From: Acholeplasmataceae bacterium
Lineage (GTDB): Bacteria > Bacillota_I > Bacilli_A > Acholeplasmatales > Acholeplasmataceae
Reading direction: 5' to 3'
DNA: 13,712 bases
NCBI GenBank assembly: GCA_030656435.1
Contig: JAUSOA010000180.1
Coordinates: 1 to 13,712, forward strand
A program made the position numbers and the translations under genes. The number at the start of each line of letters is the position of its first letter. Position 1 is the stretch's first letter. Of the stretch, positions 1 through 7,085 are shown one piece after another. The notes below the pieces were generated by a model. That model saw nothing but the letters and a program-made list of their open reading frames with translations, had not been told where the DNA came from and ran no database searches.

Positions 1-134
1 AACTTGAGTCCAAGTCTACTGTGATTTCATATTTTTTAAGGATTTATAGAAAAATAACTCGAAAAATCAAAAATAAAAAGCCGATTCTGAATTTCAGTTA
101 TGTACTGAAGTTTCAAAACTAGCTTTTATCAACA

Positions 135-178
135 GTCTGAACACGATTTAATATAATCGTGTCTACTTGTGTCTGAAC
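135..178. repeat. Edge repeats: inverted repeat flanked by direct repeats
   Basis: A perfect 8-bp inverted repeat, ACACGATT (141-148) and AATCGTGT (155-162), is separated by six bases. The octamer GTCTGAAC occurs directly repeated at 135-142 and 171-178, on either side of it. A TATAAT hexamer (152-157) lies inside the palindrome, with TCAACA 17 bases upstream, so a weak plus-strand promoter with an operator is possible. No T-run follows the palindrome, so it is not a convincing terminator. The rest of 1-197 is AT-rich and I see no supportable gene in it. Confidence 0.4.
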
Positions 179-197
179 TTATATCCAAACAAATAGA

Positions 198-219
198 AGG
201 GGGACCCTTGCGGATCCCC
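198..219 (-). terminator. Rho-independent terminator of the cold-shock gene
   Basis: Read on the minus strand this is GGGGATCC, a GCAA tetraloop and GGGTCCCC, followed by a T-rich stretch. The stem is 8 bp with one G-U pair and is closed by a GNRA loop. It lies 15 bases after the cold-shock stop codon. It probably also ends any readthrough from the ABC operon upstream. Confidence 0.8.
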
Positions 220-233
220 ATACCTTTTGGAAA

Positions 234-431
234 TTATACTTTAACTACGTTAGCCGCTTGTTGTCCGCGGTCGCCGTTTTTAACATCAAATTCTACTTGG
301 TCGCCTTCTGCTAATGTTTTGTAACCTTCAGTTTGAATTGCACTAAAGTGTACAAAAATGTCCTTACCTTCAGCTGATGAGATAAATCCATATCCCTTGT
401 CAGCGTCAAACCATTTTACTACGCCTTTCAT
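234..431 (-). CDS. csp: Cold-shock protein, CspA/CspB family
   Basis: This is a 65-residue single cold-shock domain (OB fold), the usual length for the family. The RNP1 motif KGYGFIS (residues 12-18) and the RNP2 motif DIFVHFSAI (24-32) are both intact and supply the aromatic surface that binds single-stranded RNA or DNA. Members act in the cytoplasm as RNA chaperones and antiterminators, at low temperature or constitutively. The start is ATG at 431, with the ribosome-binding site AAAGGAG seven bases upstream. The gene is monocistronic, with its own promoter just upstream and a terminator after the stop. The predicted 5' leader is only about 40 nt, much shorter than the long thermosensing leader of E. 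coli cspA, so that type of control is not evident here. Family assignment is certain; whether it is truly cold induced is not visible. Confidence 0.97.
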   Translation of the reverse strand: MKGVVKWFDADKGYGFISSAEGKDIFVHFSAIQTEGYKTLAEGDQVEFDVKNGDRGQQAANVVKV

Positions 432-477
432 TACGATACTCCTTTAATATTTACTTGACAACTTAATGCCTATTTAC

Positions 478-506
478 ATTATACACAACTGCTAAAAGAA
501 TTACAA
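478..506 (-). promoter_or_regulatory. Sigma-A type promoter of the cold-shock gene
   Basis: On the minus strand the -35 element is TTGTAA (501-506) and the -10 is a perfect TATAAT (478-483), with a 17-bp spacer. Transcription should start near 471. The promoter begins only 25 bases after the stop of the ABC gene upstream, and no terminator is visible in that gap. Confidence 0.7.
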
Positions 507-530
507 GGAATTACGACAATAAAGTTTTAT

Positions 531-2312
531 TTACACAAATTGGCTTTGATAAAGCTCATTATAGAAACCTTTTTGTTCTAATAACTCATTATGTGTGCCT
601 TGCTCAATGATATTTCCTTCGTTAATAACAAGAATTAAGTCAGCATTTTGGATGGTTGAAAGTCGGTGTGCGATGACAAAAGTTGTCTTATTTTCCATCA
701 ATGCAAACATCGCTTTTTGGATTTGAACCTCTGTATGTGTATCCACATTTGATGTTGCTTCATCAAGGATTAGCATCTTAGTTTTCGATAGTATTGCTCT
801 TGCAATCACTAATAATTGCTTTTGTCCCTTAGAGATGTTTAGCCCTTCATCCGTTAAGATTGTATCATAACCATTGGGTAAATGTGCAATGAATGAATGA
901 ATTCTTGCTTTTTTGGCTGCTTCTTCAACTTCAATACGACTAACGTCTTTATTACCGTATGCAATATTCTCAAATACAGTCCCATGGAAAATCCAAGTAT
1001 CCTGCAAAACCATAGAAAATGCACTTCTAAGGCTTTTTCTTGTGAGGTCCCTTGTAGGTTTATCATCGATTAAGATATCGCCTTCTTGGACGTCATAGAA
1101 CCGCATCAATAGATTGACAAGTGTGGTTTTTCCACCACCCGTTGGACCAACAATTGCAATTACACTACCCTTAGGTGCCTTGAATGATACTTTAGAAAGT
1201 ACTGGTGTATTTTCTACATAGCTAAATGAGACATCCTTGAATTCGACATTGCCATTTACGTTTTGGTAATCGAGTGCATTTTCAATATCCTTTGGTTCAT
1301 CTGGTTGATCCAAAACGTTAAATACACGCTCTGAGGCAGCAAGTGCACTTTGGATATCCGCAATGATATTAGACATCTGATTGATAGGACCAGAGAATCT
1401 TCTTGAATATAGGGTAAAGCTTGCTAATTTCCCGATATCAATTGAACCAAAGAAATATAGAATACCCCCAAAGACCCCAACCAATGCAACCGATAAGTTT
1501 GAAACGAAATTAACAGATGGTCCTACTGCTGTTGAATAGTATCCTGCTTCGTAGGATGCAGTGGCTGCTGCTTCATTGATTTCATCAAATTTAACTAAGA
1601 CTGAGTCTTCTTGTACGTAGGATTGAATGGTGCGTTGACCTGTGATCATTTCTTCAGCAAATCCGTTCATTTCACCAAGCTTTTGATTTCTAATGCGATA
1701 TTTCTTTTTGACGATTTTTGATAGAACTCTTGTAATAATTACTGATATTGGAATCGTAAATACGAAAACCAAAACCAGTATTGGTGACATAATGAGCATC
1801 ATAACAAATGATATAGTGACTGTAATGATTGAAGTAAAAATGGAGATGACATCATTTGCTAATGAGGTGTTGATGGTATCGATATCATAACTCATCTTGG
1901 AGATGATGTCTCCTGTTTGATTTTTATCAAAATAGGAAATGGAGACTTTGTTTAACTTTTCGAAAAGATCTTTTCTCATCTTATAAACTACACTCTGTGA
2001 GATTTTAGTCATCGCTACCGCTAATAAATAACTTAATAGTGAGCTTAAAAGATAGAAGAAAATCATAAGTCCTGCAAAGAAAAATACACTTTTGAAATCA
2101 ACTCCGCCTTCCATAGCAGATATCGTTCTTCCGGTTAGATATGGACCGACAAGTGATAGTACGTTTGCTACAATCGTTAAAAAGATAGCAATCACTAGTT
2201 TCATCTTATAGAAATAAAGATAGCTCCACAGTCTCTTTAGGACATACTTTGTATTTCTTGCTTTTTCAGATCCGTCATTTCTTCCTTTACCTTGTTTTCC
2301 TGCATACATCAT
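531..2312 (-). CDS. ABC exporter half-transporter, subunit with catalytic ATPase site
   Basis: This 593-residue protein is a type IV ABC exporter half: a six-helix membrane domain (about residues 35-330) followed by a nucleotide-binding domain. Walker A is GPTGGGKTT at 389-397. Walker B carries D517 and the catalytic glutamate E518, and the H-loop histidine is H549. The signature motif at 493-497 is ISKGQ, not LSGGQ, so it is degenerate. The neighbouring half-transporter has the opposite set of defects, so the two most likely form a heterodimer with one active and one degenerate site, as in LmrCD, BmrCD or TM287/288. Substrates of such pairs are usually lipophilic drugs or lipids; the real substrate here is unknown. 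The gene overlaps the upstream one by four bases (ATGA), with AGGAGGTG before the start, so translation is probably coupled. Two consecutive ATG codons occur at the start; either could be used. Confidence 0.93.
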   Translation of the reverse strand: MMYAGKQGKGRNDGSEKARNTKYVLKRLWSYLYFYKMKLVIAIFLTIVANVLSLVGPYLTGRTISAMEGGVDFKSVFFFAGLMIFFYLLSSLLSYLLAVAMTKISQSVVYKMRKDLFEKLNKVSISYFDKNQTGDIISKMSYDIDTINTSLANDVISIFTSIITVTISFVMMLIMSPILVLVFVFTIPISVIITRVLSKIVKKKYRIRNQKLGEMNGFAEEMITGQRTIQSYVQEDSVLVKFDEINEAAATASYEAGYYSTAVGPSVNFVSNLSVALVGVFGGILYFFGSIDIGKLASFTLYSRRFSGPINQMSNIIADIQSALAASERVFNVLDQPDEPKDIENALDYQNVNGNVEFKDVSFSYVENTPVLSKVSFKAPKGSVIAIVGPTGGGKTTLVNLLMRFYDVQEGDILIDDKPTRDLTRKSLRSAFSMVLQDTWIFHGTVFENIAYGNKDVSRIEVEEAAKKARIHSFIAHLPNGYDTILTDEGLNISKGQKQLLVIARAILSKTKMLILDEATSNVDTHTEVQIQKAMFALMENKTTFVIAHRLSTIQNADLILVINEGNIIEQGTHNELLEQKGFYNELYQSQFV

Positions 2313-4045
2313 TTTTGCTCACCTCCTAGCTGGTAGTAAGCAATTTCTTGATACATTAGAGATGTTTTCATCAATTGATTATGCGTTCCTGAATCAATGA
2401 TTTCTCCATCTTCAATCAAAAGTATTAAATCTGAGTCCTTAAGACTACTGATTCTTTGAGCGATGATAATCATCGTTGTGTCGATCATTTCCTTCTTTAA
2501 GGAATTTCTCATATTCATATCTGTTTTATAGTCTAATGCAGATGAAGCATCGTCTAGGACCATAATATCTGGTTTTCCTGCAACAGCTCTAGCAATTAAG
2601 ACTCTTTGCTTTTGTCCACCCGATAAATTCATTCCCTTTTGAGCCATTTGATAGTTCATTTCATTTGCTTTTTCGTAAATGAACTCTGCTTGAGCTACAC
2701 GTGTCGCTGTTTCAATATCAATATCTGTAATTGAATTTCTATTGAACTGAATGTTACCAAAAATTGAATCTGCGAATATTAAATCATTTTGAAAAACAAC
2801 TCCGATTCGTTTTCTTAAATCATTTTGTTCAATATCTTTTATATTTTTGCCGTAAAATTCAATAGAACCAGAATCTACATCATAAAATCTCATCAAAAGA
2901 TTGATAATTGTTGTCTTTCCTGAACCAGTCGCGCCTATAATACCTAGTGTTTGACCTTGATATAGTTTAAAGCTAATATTTTTTAAATTACTTTCCTTTT
3001 GATTGTAGGAAAAATAGACATTTTTGAATTCAATAATCGGCTTTGATGAATCCTTTTCAATGATTTCAGTGCCATCTTTCATATCGATTGGTAAATTTAA
3101 GACCTCATCAATACGTTCACCAGATGCAGTTGCTCTTGATGCAAGAACAAAGACACGCGTGATGCTCATCATTGCGTTTAAGATGATTGTAAAATAGGTA
3201 ACGAATGCCATGATTTTACCGATTGCAGTTTGTCCTTCTGCGATTCTATATGCACCAGCAATCAGTACTAAAACAAGCCCTATATTCATGACAGTATTCA
3301 TCATTGGGTTGATTTTTGCCATCGTGATGTTTGCTTTGAGCTCTGCATCGACTGTGTTTTGATTGGCTTCATCAAATTGATTCATTTCATGTTCGCTCAT
3401 TGATAATGCGCGAACCACTCTAGCACCAGAAATGTATTCTCTTAGTTTTCTAATCAGAAGATCGACATATCCTTGACTCTTTTTATATAAAGGAATCCCT
3501 TTTCGTGATGTGAAATAGACAATAACTGTAATCAGGGGAAGGATTGCAACCATAATTAAGGTTAAAAGTGGGTCCAAAAGTAAGGACATCAATACACCAC
3601 CGATCAGTAAAACAGGTGCGCGTACACCTAGGCGTTGCATGCTTGCAGTTGCATTATACATATTATAGGTATCTGTAGTCATTCTTGATATTAGTGAAGG
3701 TCTTGTGATTTGATCGACTTGATTTGCAGAAAGTCTTTCGATTTTAGAGAATAAATCATGTCTTAGCCCCTTGATGGATAAGGCAGCAATCATTTCAGCT
3801 TTTCTATTGGCTGCAACGTTTAGATATAAACCTAAAAAGGCGATGAGAACCATCAAGCCACCGAGCATATATAAAGTATTCAAATTCGATGTGGAATCCC
3901 CTTGAAGTCTTGGGATTTCGGTATCAATCATGTATGCAATTAGCCATGGCAAAAATAAATCAGCAAGTGCTCCAACCGACTTAAAAGTCAACGATATGGT
4001 GAGCATTCGCCAATAGGGTTTGACTAATCTTAAAATCATCTTCAT
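2309..4045 (-). CDS. ABC exporter half-transporter, subunit with degenerate ATPase site
   Basis: This 578-residue protein has an N-terminal six-helix membrane domain (about 15-300) and a C-terminal nucleotide-binding domain. Walker A is GATGSGKTT from residue 371, and the signature LSGGQ is intact at 474-478. Walker B has aspartate D499 where the catalytic glutamate belongs, and the H-loop histidine is replaced by Q530. Its own composite site should therefore bind ATP but hydrolyse it poorly, while its good signature completes the active site of the partner. It is the first gene of a two-gene operon and ends within the start codon of the partner. The start is ATG at 4045 with AGAGGATG upstream. 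I found no convincing promoter in 4046-4127; the -10-like TATGAT (4075-4080) lacks a matching -35. No regulator gene of the MarR or TetR type is adjacent. Confidence 0.93.
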   Translation of the reverse strand: MKMILRLVKPYWRMLTISLTFKSVGALADLFLPWLIAYMIDTEIPRLQGDSTSNLNTLYMLGGLMVLIAFLGLYLNVAANRKAEMIAALSIKGLRHDLFSKIERLSANQVDQITRPSLISRMTTDTYNMYNATASMQRLGVRAPVLLIGGVLMSLLLDPLLTLIMVAILPLITVIVYFTSRKGIPLYKKSQGYVDLLIRKLREYISGARVVRALSMSEHEMNQFDEANQNTVDAELKANITMAKINPMMNTVMNIGLVLVLIAGAYRIAEGQTAIGKIMAFVTYFTIILNAMMSITRVFVLASRATASGERIDEVLNLPIDMKDGTEIIEKDSSKPIIEFKNVYFSYNQKESNLKNISFKLYQGQTLGIIGATGSGKTTIINLLMRFYDVDSGSIEFYGKNIKDIEQNDLRKRIGVVFQNDLIFADSIFGNIQFNRNSITDIDIETATRVAQAEFIYEKANEMNYQMAQKGMNLSGGQKQRVLIARAVAGKPDIMVLDDASSALDYKTDMNMRNSLKKEMIDTTMIIIAQRISSLKDSDLILLIEDGEIIDSGTHNQLMKTSLMYQEIAYYQLGGEQK

Positions 4046-4127
4046 AAAAACACATCCTCTACATAGAAAAATATATCATATTATGTAAGTTATTGAAATA
4101 TTTAACATCAATTTATCAATTTTCGAA

Positions 4128-4153
4128 TAAAAAGACCAAAGTAATTGGTCTTT
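4128..4153 (-). terminator. Terminator of the nuclease operon
   Basis: On the minus strand AAAGACCAA and TTGGTCTTT form a perfect 9-bp stem with a 5-nt loop, followed by TTATT. The hairpin starts 10 bases after the stop of the 131-aa gene. It separates that operon from the ABC genes. Confidence 0.85.
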
Positions 4154-4162
4154 CTTTAATTT

Positions 4163-4558
4163 TCAAATAAAATTTGTAATGACTTGGTATCCATTATCAA
4201 AATACATGTTAAAATCAGTGACTGTTACTTTTTCTTCTGAAGTTATTTCAAGATAGTGACAGCCTTTTAAGATATCATTTGCTCTAAATCGTGAATCATT
4301 TTTGATATCGTTTAGCTTTATGATAGAGATAGTTCCTGTATCGGTTCCAATATCATTAAACATTCCATCACCCTCTGCAGTTCTTGTGATATAGACGGTT
4401 ATATTATCAATTGTTAGCTTTTGGAATAAATTCATATCCCTATAAAATAGATCCCAAAGTGTAGAAATAAACCGATCTCCCTCTGGTGTTTTTTTTATCA
4501 ATATTGCAGGATCTCCAATAAAATAGGATCCAGGAGATAACAAATATTGACTAGACAT
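4163..4558 (-). CDS. Small cytosolic protein of unknown function, coupled to the nuclease gene
   Basis: This is a 131-residue soluble protein with no signal peptide or membrane helix and a mild excess of acidic residues. The N-terminal motif LSPGSYFIGDPAILI and the later segment FNDIGTDTGTISII resemble a set of short hypothetical proteins found in phages and bacteria that start with a G-x-Y-x-(I/L)-G-D-P motif; this is recall and not a search result, and no function is known to me. The ATG at 4558 lies inside the 3' end of the nuclease gene, with an 8-base overlap (ATGTCTAG), and AAAGAGG stands eight bases before it. The overlap implies coupled translation with the nuclease. One idea is that it protects against or modulates the nuclease, but nothing in the sequence proves this. 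A strong terminator follows. Confidence 0.85.
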   Translation of the reverse strand: MSSQYLLSPGSYFIGDPAILIKKTPEGDRFISTLWDLFYRDMNLFQKLTIDNITVYITRTAEGDGMFNDIGTDTGTISIIKLNDIKNDSRFRANDILKGCHYLEITSEEKVTVTDFNMYFDNGYQVITNFI

Positions 4559-5534
4559 AAAATAGTCCTCTTTTTCTAGAAATTAAATCGATAAAAATGA
4601 CTTGATAGTTTGATGATATCGGATCACTTTCAGTAATTTCAATAATGGTTTTACCTTCCCAAATAAGATGTACGTATTCAGGTTTATCAATGAATGGATT
4701 TCTATTACCTTGAGCTTCATATATATGCTGATTTCGACTTCTTTCGAAGTCATCAACAGGATCTTCCTTATGCCACTCTAGAAGCAATGAAAGCTTACCC
4801 ATTTGAATGCGCTCCATCGTGTAAGGATTTGAATCATCATCGAGTCCTTCATCAGTTACGACTAAGAATTCATACTTTACAGCCATATATAAAATAATTC
4901 TAGCGACATCACCTTTATGTGCATCACCGGGATAATATCCTCCATCCGATGTGGTTTGATTTTGTCCAGATGCATTCGAGAAAAAGCGATCGCTTCGACT
5001 TGAATTTACACTAGGTGTGATGGCTCTAAGGTTATGCAAGTCAGAGCCTTGATTTCTATTTGATTCGGTTACTCTTTCCATACCAAGTCTTGAATTAGGC
5101 CAAACATGCTCACGGTGCCAAGACACTGAATCCCAAGTCGCATTAACAAGTAACCCATTATATACGTTATATACCTTTGTTGGGTCAGTTAAGCTTCGAT
5201 CAGCAATAGCTAAATGCGTTTTTGCTTCAGCATAGCTAGTTGGAGTAAAGCCTGTATTTAAGATATCATTAAGTTCATTTTTTAAGTTTTCACCGATAAG
5301 ATTGTTTGCATCGTAATAATAATCTTGTGCATCCACTAAAGTATAGTAATAAAAACCTTCAGCATTTTGATTTGCACTATAGGTCGGTGTGTTACTCGGC
5401 ATCATATAGGTCGCATAATAGTATCCTGCAGCGATAACGATGATTGCGAAAATAACAGATGTTAATTTATAAGCGGGTGATTTCTTGATTTTTCTTACTT
5501 TTTTTCTTACCGTCTTCTTAACTTTGCTTGCCAT
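4551..5534 (-). CDS. Membrane-anchored endonuclease I family nuclease (Bsn/EndA-like)
   Basis: This 327-residue protein has 11 Lys/Arg in its first 23 residues, one hydrophobic segment (about 24-45) and a large outside domain. There is no signal-peptidase or lipobox motif, so it is probably tethered to the outer face of the membrane. The domain shows the endonuclease I (PF04231) pattern: REHVWPNS (141-148, H143), SDLHNL (164-169, H167 and N168), HKGDVAR near 205, LLEWHKEDPV and RNQHIYEAQGNRNPFID near the end. These belong to the metal-dependent nucleases that degrade DNA or RNA outside the cell, such as B. subtilis YurI/Bsn. It could serve nucleotide scavenging, which fits a lineage with reduced biosynthesis, or defence. 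The start is ATG at 5534 with GGAGG ten bases upstream. It overlaps the next gene by 8 bases. The last 25 or so residues are not recognised as part of the family core. Confidence 0.93.
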   Translation of the reverse strand: MASKVKKTVRKKVRKIKKSPAYKLTSVIFAIIVIAAGYYYATYMMPSNTPTYSANQNAEGFYYYTLVDAQDYYYDANNLIGENLKNELNDILNTGFTPTSYAEAKTHLAIADRSLTDPTKVYNVYNGLLVNATWDSVSWHREHVWPNSRLGMERVTESNRNQGSDLHNLRAITPSVNSSRSDRFFSNASGQNQTTSDGGYYPGDAHKGDVARIILYMAVKYEFLVVTDEGLDDDSNPYTMERIQMGKLSLLLEWHKEDPVDDFERSRNQHIYEAQGNRNPFIDKPEYVHLIWEGKTIIEITESDPISSNYQVIFIDLISRKRGLFYV

Positions 5535-5552
5535 TTTTATGTTTCCTCCACT

Positions 5553-5577
5553 AATAAATTATAAATTTATTATACCA
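5553..5577 (-). promoter_or_regulatory. Extended -10 promoter of the nuclease operon with overlapping palindrome
   Basis: On the minus strand an extended -10, TGGTATAAT, occupies 5569-5577; no good -35 is present, as is common for extended -10 promoters. A perfect AT-only palindrome, AATAAATT-ATA-AATTTATT (5553-5571), overlaps the -10 and the predicted start site near 5562. It could be a repressor operator or a 5'-leader hairpin, or it could be chance in AT-rich DNA. Confidence 0.5.
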
Positions 5578-5668
5578 CATAGTCACAGATGATGTTCTTA
5601 ATGGTTCTTTAGAACATGATGTGTATTTTTAGGTTGGGTATAAATATATTCTATTTTTTTTATTTGAA

Positions 5669-5697
5669 TTGACAATCCCTTGGTTTTACGATAAAAT
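5669..5697 (+). promoter_or_regulatory. Near-consensus promoter of tRNA-Thr
   Basis: A perfect TTGACA (5669-5674), a 17-bp spacer and TAAAAT (5692-5697) give 11 of 12 consensus bases. Transcription should begin about 5704, roughly 29 nt before the mature tRNA. A promoter of this strength suits a stable RNA gene. Confidence 0.85.
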
Positions 5698-5732
5698 CGT
5701 TTATGCATGAAGAAACCGAAAAGTGAATCAAA

Positions 5733-5806
5733 GCCCCCATAGTTTAGTGGTAAAACGCAGCAATGGTAATGCTGAAATACAAGTTCGATTCTCGTTGGGG
5801 GCACCA
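5733..5806 (+). tRNA. trnT: tRNA-Thr, anticodon GGT
   Basis: The acceptor stem GCCCCCA pairs perfectly with TGGGGGC, and ACCA is encoded at the 3' end. The D arm is GTTTAGTGGTAAAAC, which contains the GG of the D loop. The anticodon stem CAGCA/TGCTG encloses the loop ATGGTAA, giving anticodon GGT, which reads ACC and ACU threonine codons. G1-C72, C2-G71 and discriminator A73 agree with threonine identity. The T loop is TTCGATT. The T stem ACAAG/CTCGT has one A-C mismatch (positions 51-63), and the variable region is four bases. The D arm resembles that of tRNA-Gly more than of typical tRNA-Thr. The gene is flanked by its own promoter and terminator. The minus-strand reading frame across it is an artefact of the tRNA. 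Confidence 0.93.
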
Positions 5807-5818
5807 TGAAAAAGATAG

Positions 5819-5848
5819 GCGACTCAGATTATTCTAAGTCGCTTTTTT
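5819..5848 (+). terminator. Terminator of tRNA-Thr, overlapping the end of the M50 gene
   Basis: GCGACT-C-AGA, loop TTAT and TCT-A-AGTCGC form a stem with one mismatch, followed by six T. The minus strand also has a T-rich tail (TATCTTTTT) after the same stem, so it can end the opposing M50 operon too. The last codons and stop of the M50 gene lie inside the hairpin. Confidence 0.8.
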
Positions 5849-7085
5849 GTTCTTCTTCTACTGGTTCAATAATTTCTTCATAGATAACTAGTGAACTATA
5901 CTCCCTAAATGGTAGTTTTTCATGGTATGCTTCTAGCATTTCATAGGGATTAATTAAAATATCAAAGATCCAGTGATTTCCAATATAATAATTTTCTTGA
6001 TTGGAAAGAAATTGATCTTGATACTCTATATGCATAATATGTTTATATTTATTTTTGTAATATGTGACCATTTTTTCATCAAGCTTGCTGCTAATCATTT
6101 TTTGAATATCATTAAAAAGCTGATAAGCTCTTTCTACATTTCCATTGAAATAATGGTAACAAGCTATGTCATAGCAGAGATTAATACCTTGATCATCATT
6201 TAAATATTTTCTAATTGGAATTCGATTGATTTTGATATCGATAGTAGAATCTAGTTGTTCGCCTTGCCTAATGATACCATCAATGTAACTGATTAGAATC
6301 ATGGTGTGAAATTGTGATTTACTAATCTCTTTTTCACGAAGAATATCTCTGGACTTTTCCCATAAATAATGACTTGATTCCTCTGAATCAGATAAGGTAA
6401 ACATTGAATATTGAATAATCATGGCTAAAGCAAATAAACTGTCTGTCTTCATTTTTTTATAAGCAACAAAATCACCATAAAACATTGGATTCGATAATGT
6501 AAATGAATAAATGAAGATTAAATTGATCGGAAGAGCAAACAAGGATAGCATAAAGATTATTCCCATCCACCCTGAGTTCGGAATGAAAATTACAGATAAA
6601 ATGAAAATTAAAACGATCAAAACTAATAAGGTAATCGTTACGATGGGTGCTGCAATTAATGCTTTTGAAAACTTGTTTTTGATAATGAGTAGCTCATCAT
6701 CACTTTTAACAACTCCAAAATCAGGAACTACAAGACCTCCAAGTAGAACAATAAGCTTGGGCTTAATCGCAAATCTCCAACCCTTAAGCGTTTTATGAAA
6801 GACAAATATGGTGATATAGAGTGCTCTAAGCTTTATCCTTTGAAAAACAAAGGCAAAGAAGTGACCAAGTTCATGAACTGTCAGTGAGATATAAAATGTG
6901 AGGAAAAACCATAGCATATAGTCGAAAAGATTCAACGATTTTCTAATGTCGTCAAAATTCATCCATCGACTAATATGATTGATCCCAAGATAAAAATAAC
7001 TAATAATAATTGCTAAAAGGAGAAATGGAATCCATTTGAGTTTTCTTTTTCTGTTTTTTTTCTTCTTTTTATTATCTAATGCCAT
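5829..7085 (-). CDS. Membrane metalloprotease of the M50 (site-2 protease) type
   Basis: With the start chosen here the protein has 418 residues. A lysine-rich N-terminus (KKKKKNRKRKLK) leads into a helix at about 18-36. The zinc motif HELGH stands at 71-75 in a membrane segment, and further helices lie at about 140-165 and 171-195. A possible third zinc ligand is D205 in NPMFYGDF; the canonical NPxPxxxLDGG form is not present. The C-terminal 200 residues are soluble, with a TPR-like stretch (FNGNVERAYQLFNDI). M50 enzymes cut substrates within the membrane, often anti-sigma factors or signal-peptide remnants; no substrate is evident here. The frame stays open up to a GTG at 7151, but that would overlap the PII-like gene by 80 bases. 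ATG 7085 gives a 14-base overlap and the usual basic N-terminus. It is the last gene of the DUF1538 operon. Confidence 0.8.
   Translation of the reverse strand: MALDNKKKKKNRKRKLKWIPFLLLAIIISYFYLGINHISRWMNFDDIRKSLNLFDYMLWFFLTFYISLTVHELGHFFAFVFQRIKLRALYITIFVFHKTLKGWRFAIKPKLIVLLGGLVVPDFGVVKSDDELLIIKNKFSKALIAAPIVTITLLVLIVLIFILSVIFIPNSGWMGIIFMLSLFALPINLIFIYSFTLSNPMFYGDFVAYKKMKTDSLFALAMIIQYSMFTLSDSEESSHYLWEKSRDILREKEISKSQFHTMILISYIDGIIRQGEQLDSTIDIKINRIPIRKYLNDDQGINLCYDIACYHYFNGNVERAYQLFNDIQKMISSKLDEKMVTYYKNKYKHIMHIEYQDQFLSNQENYYIGNHWIFDILINPYEMLEAYHEKLPFREYSSLVIYEEIIEPVEEEQKSDLE

Noticed and set aside
3..122. Open plus-strand frame at the left edge ending in TAG
   Set aside because: Thirty-nine Lys/Ile-rich codons in AT-rich DNA are not distinguishable from chance, and no motif is present.
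4046..4127. Promoter for the ABC operon
   Set aside because: Several -10-like hexamers exist but none has a -35 at acceptable spacing, so no site could be supported.
5598..5807. Minus-strand 69-codon open frame beginning MVPPTRIEL
   Set aside because: It covers the tRNA-Thr gene in antisense; this kind of peptide is a known artefact of translating tRNA genes.
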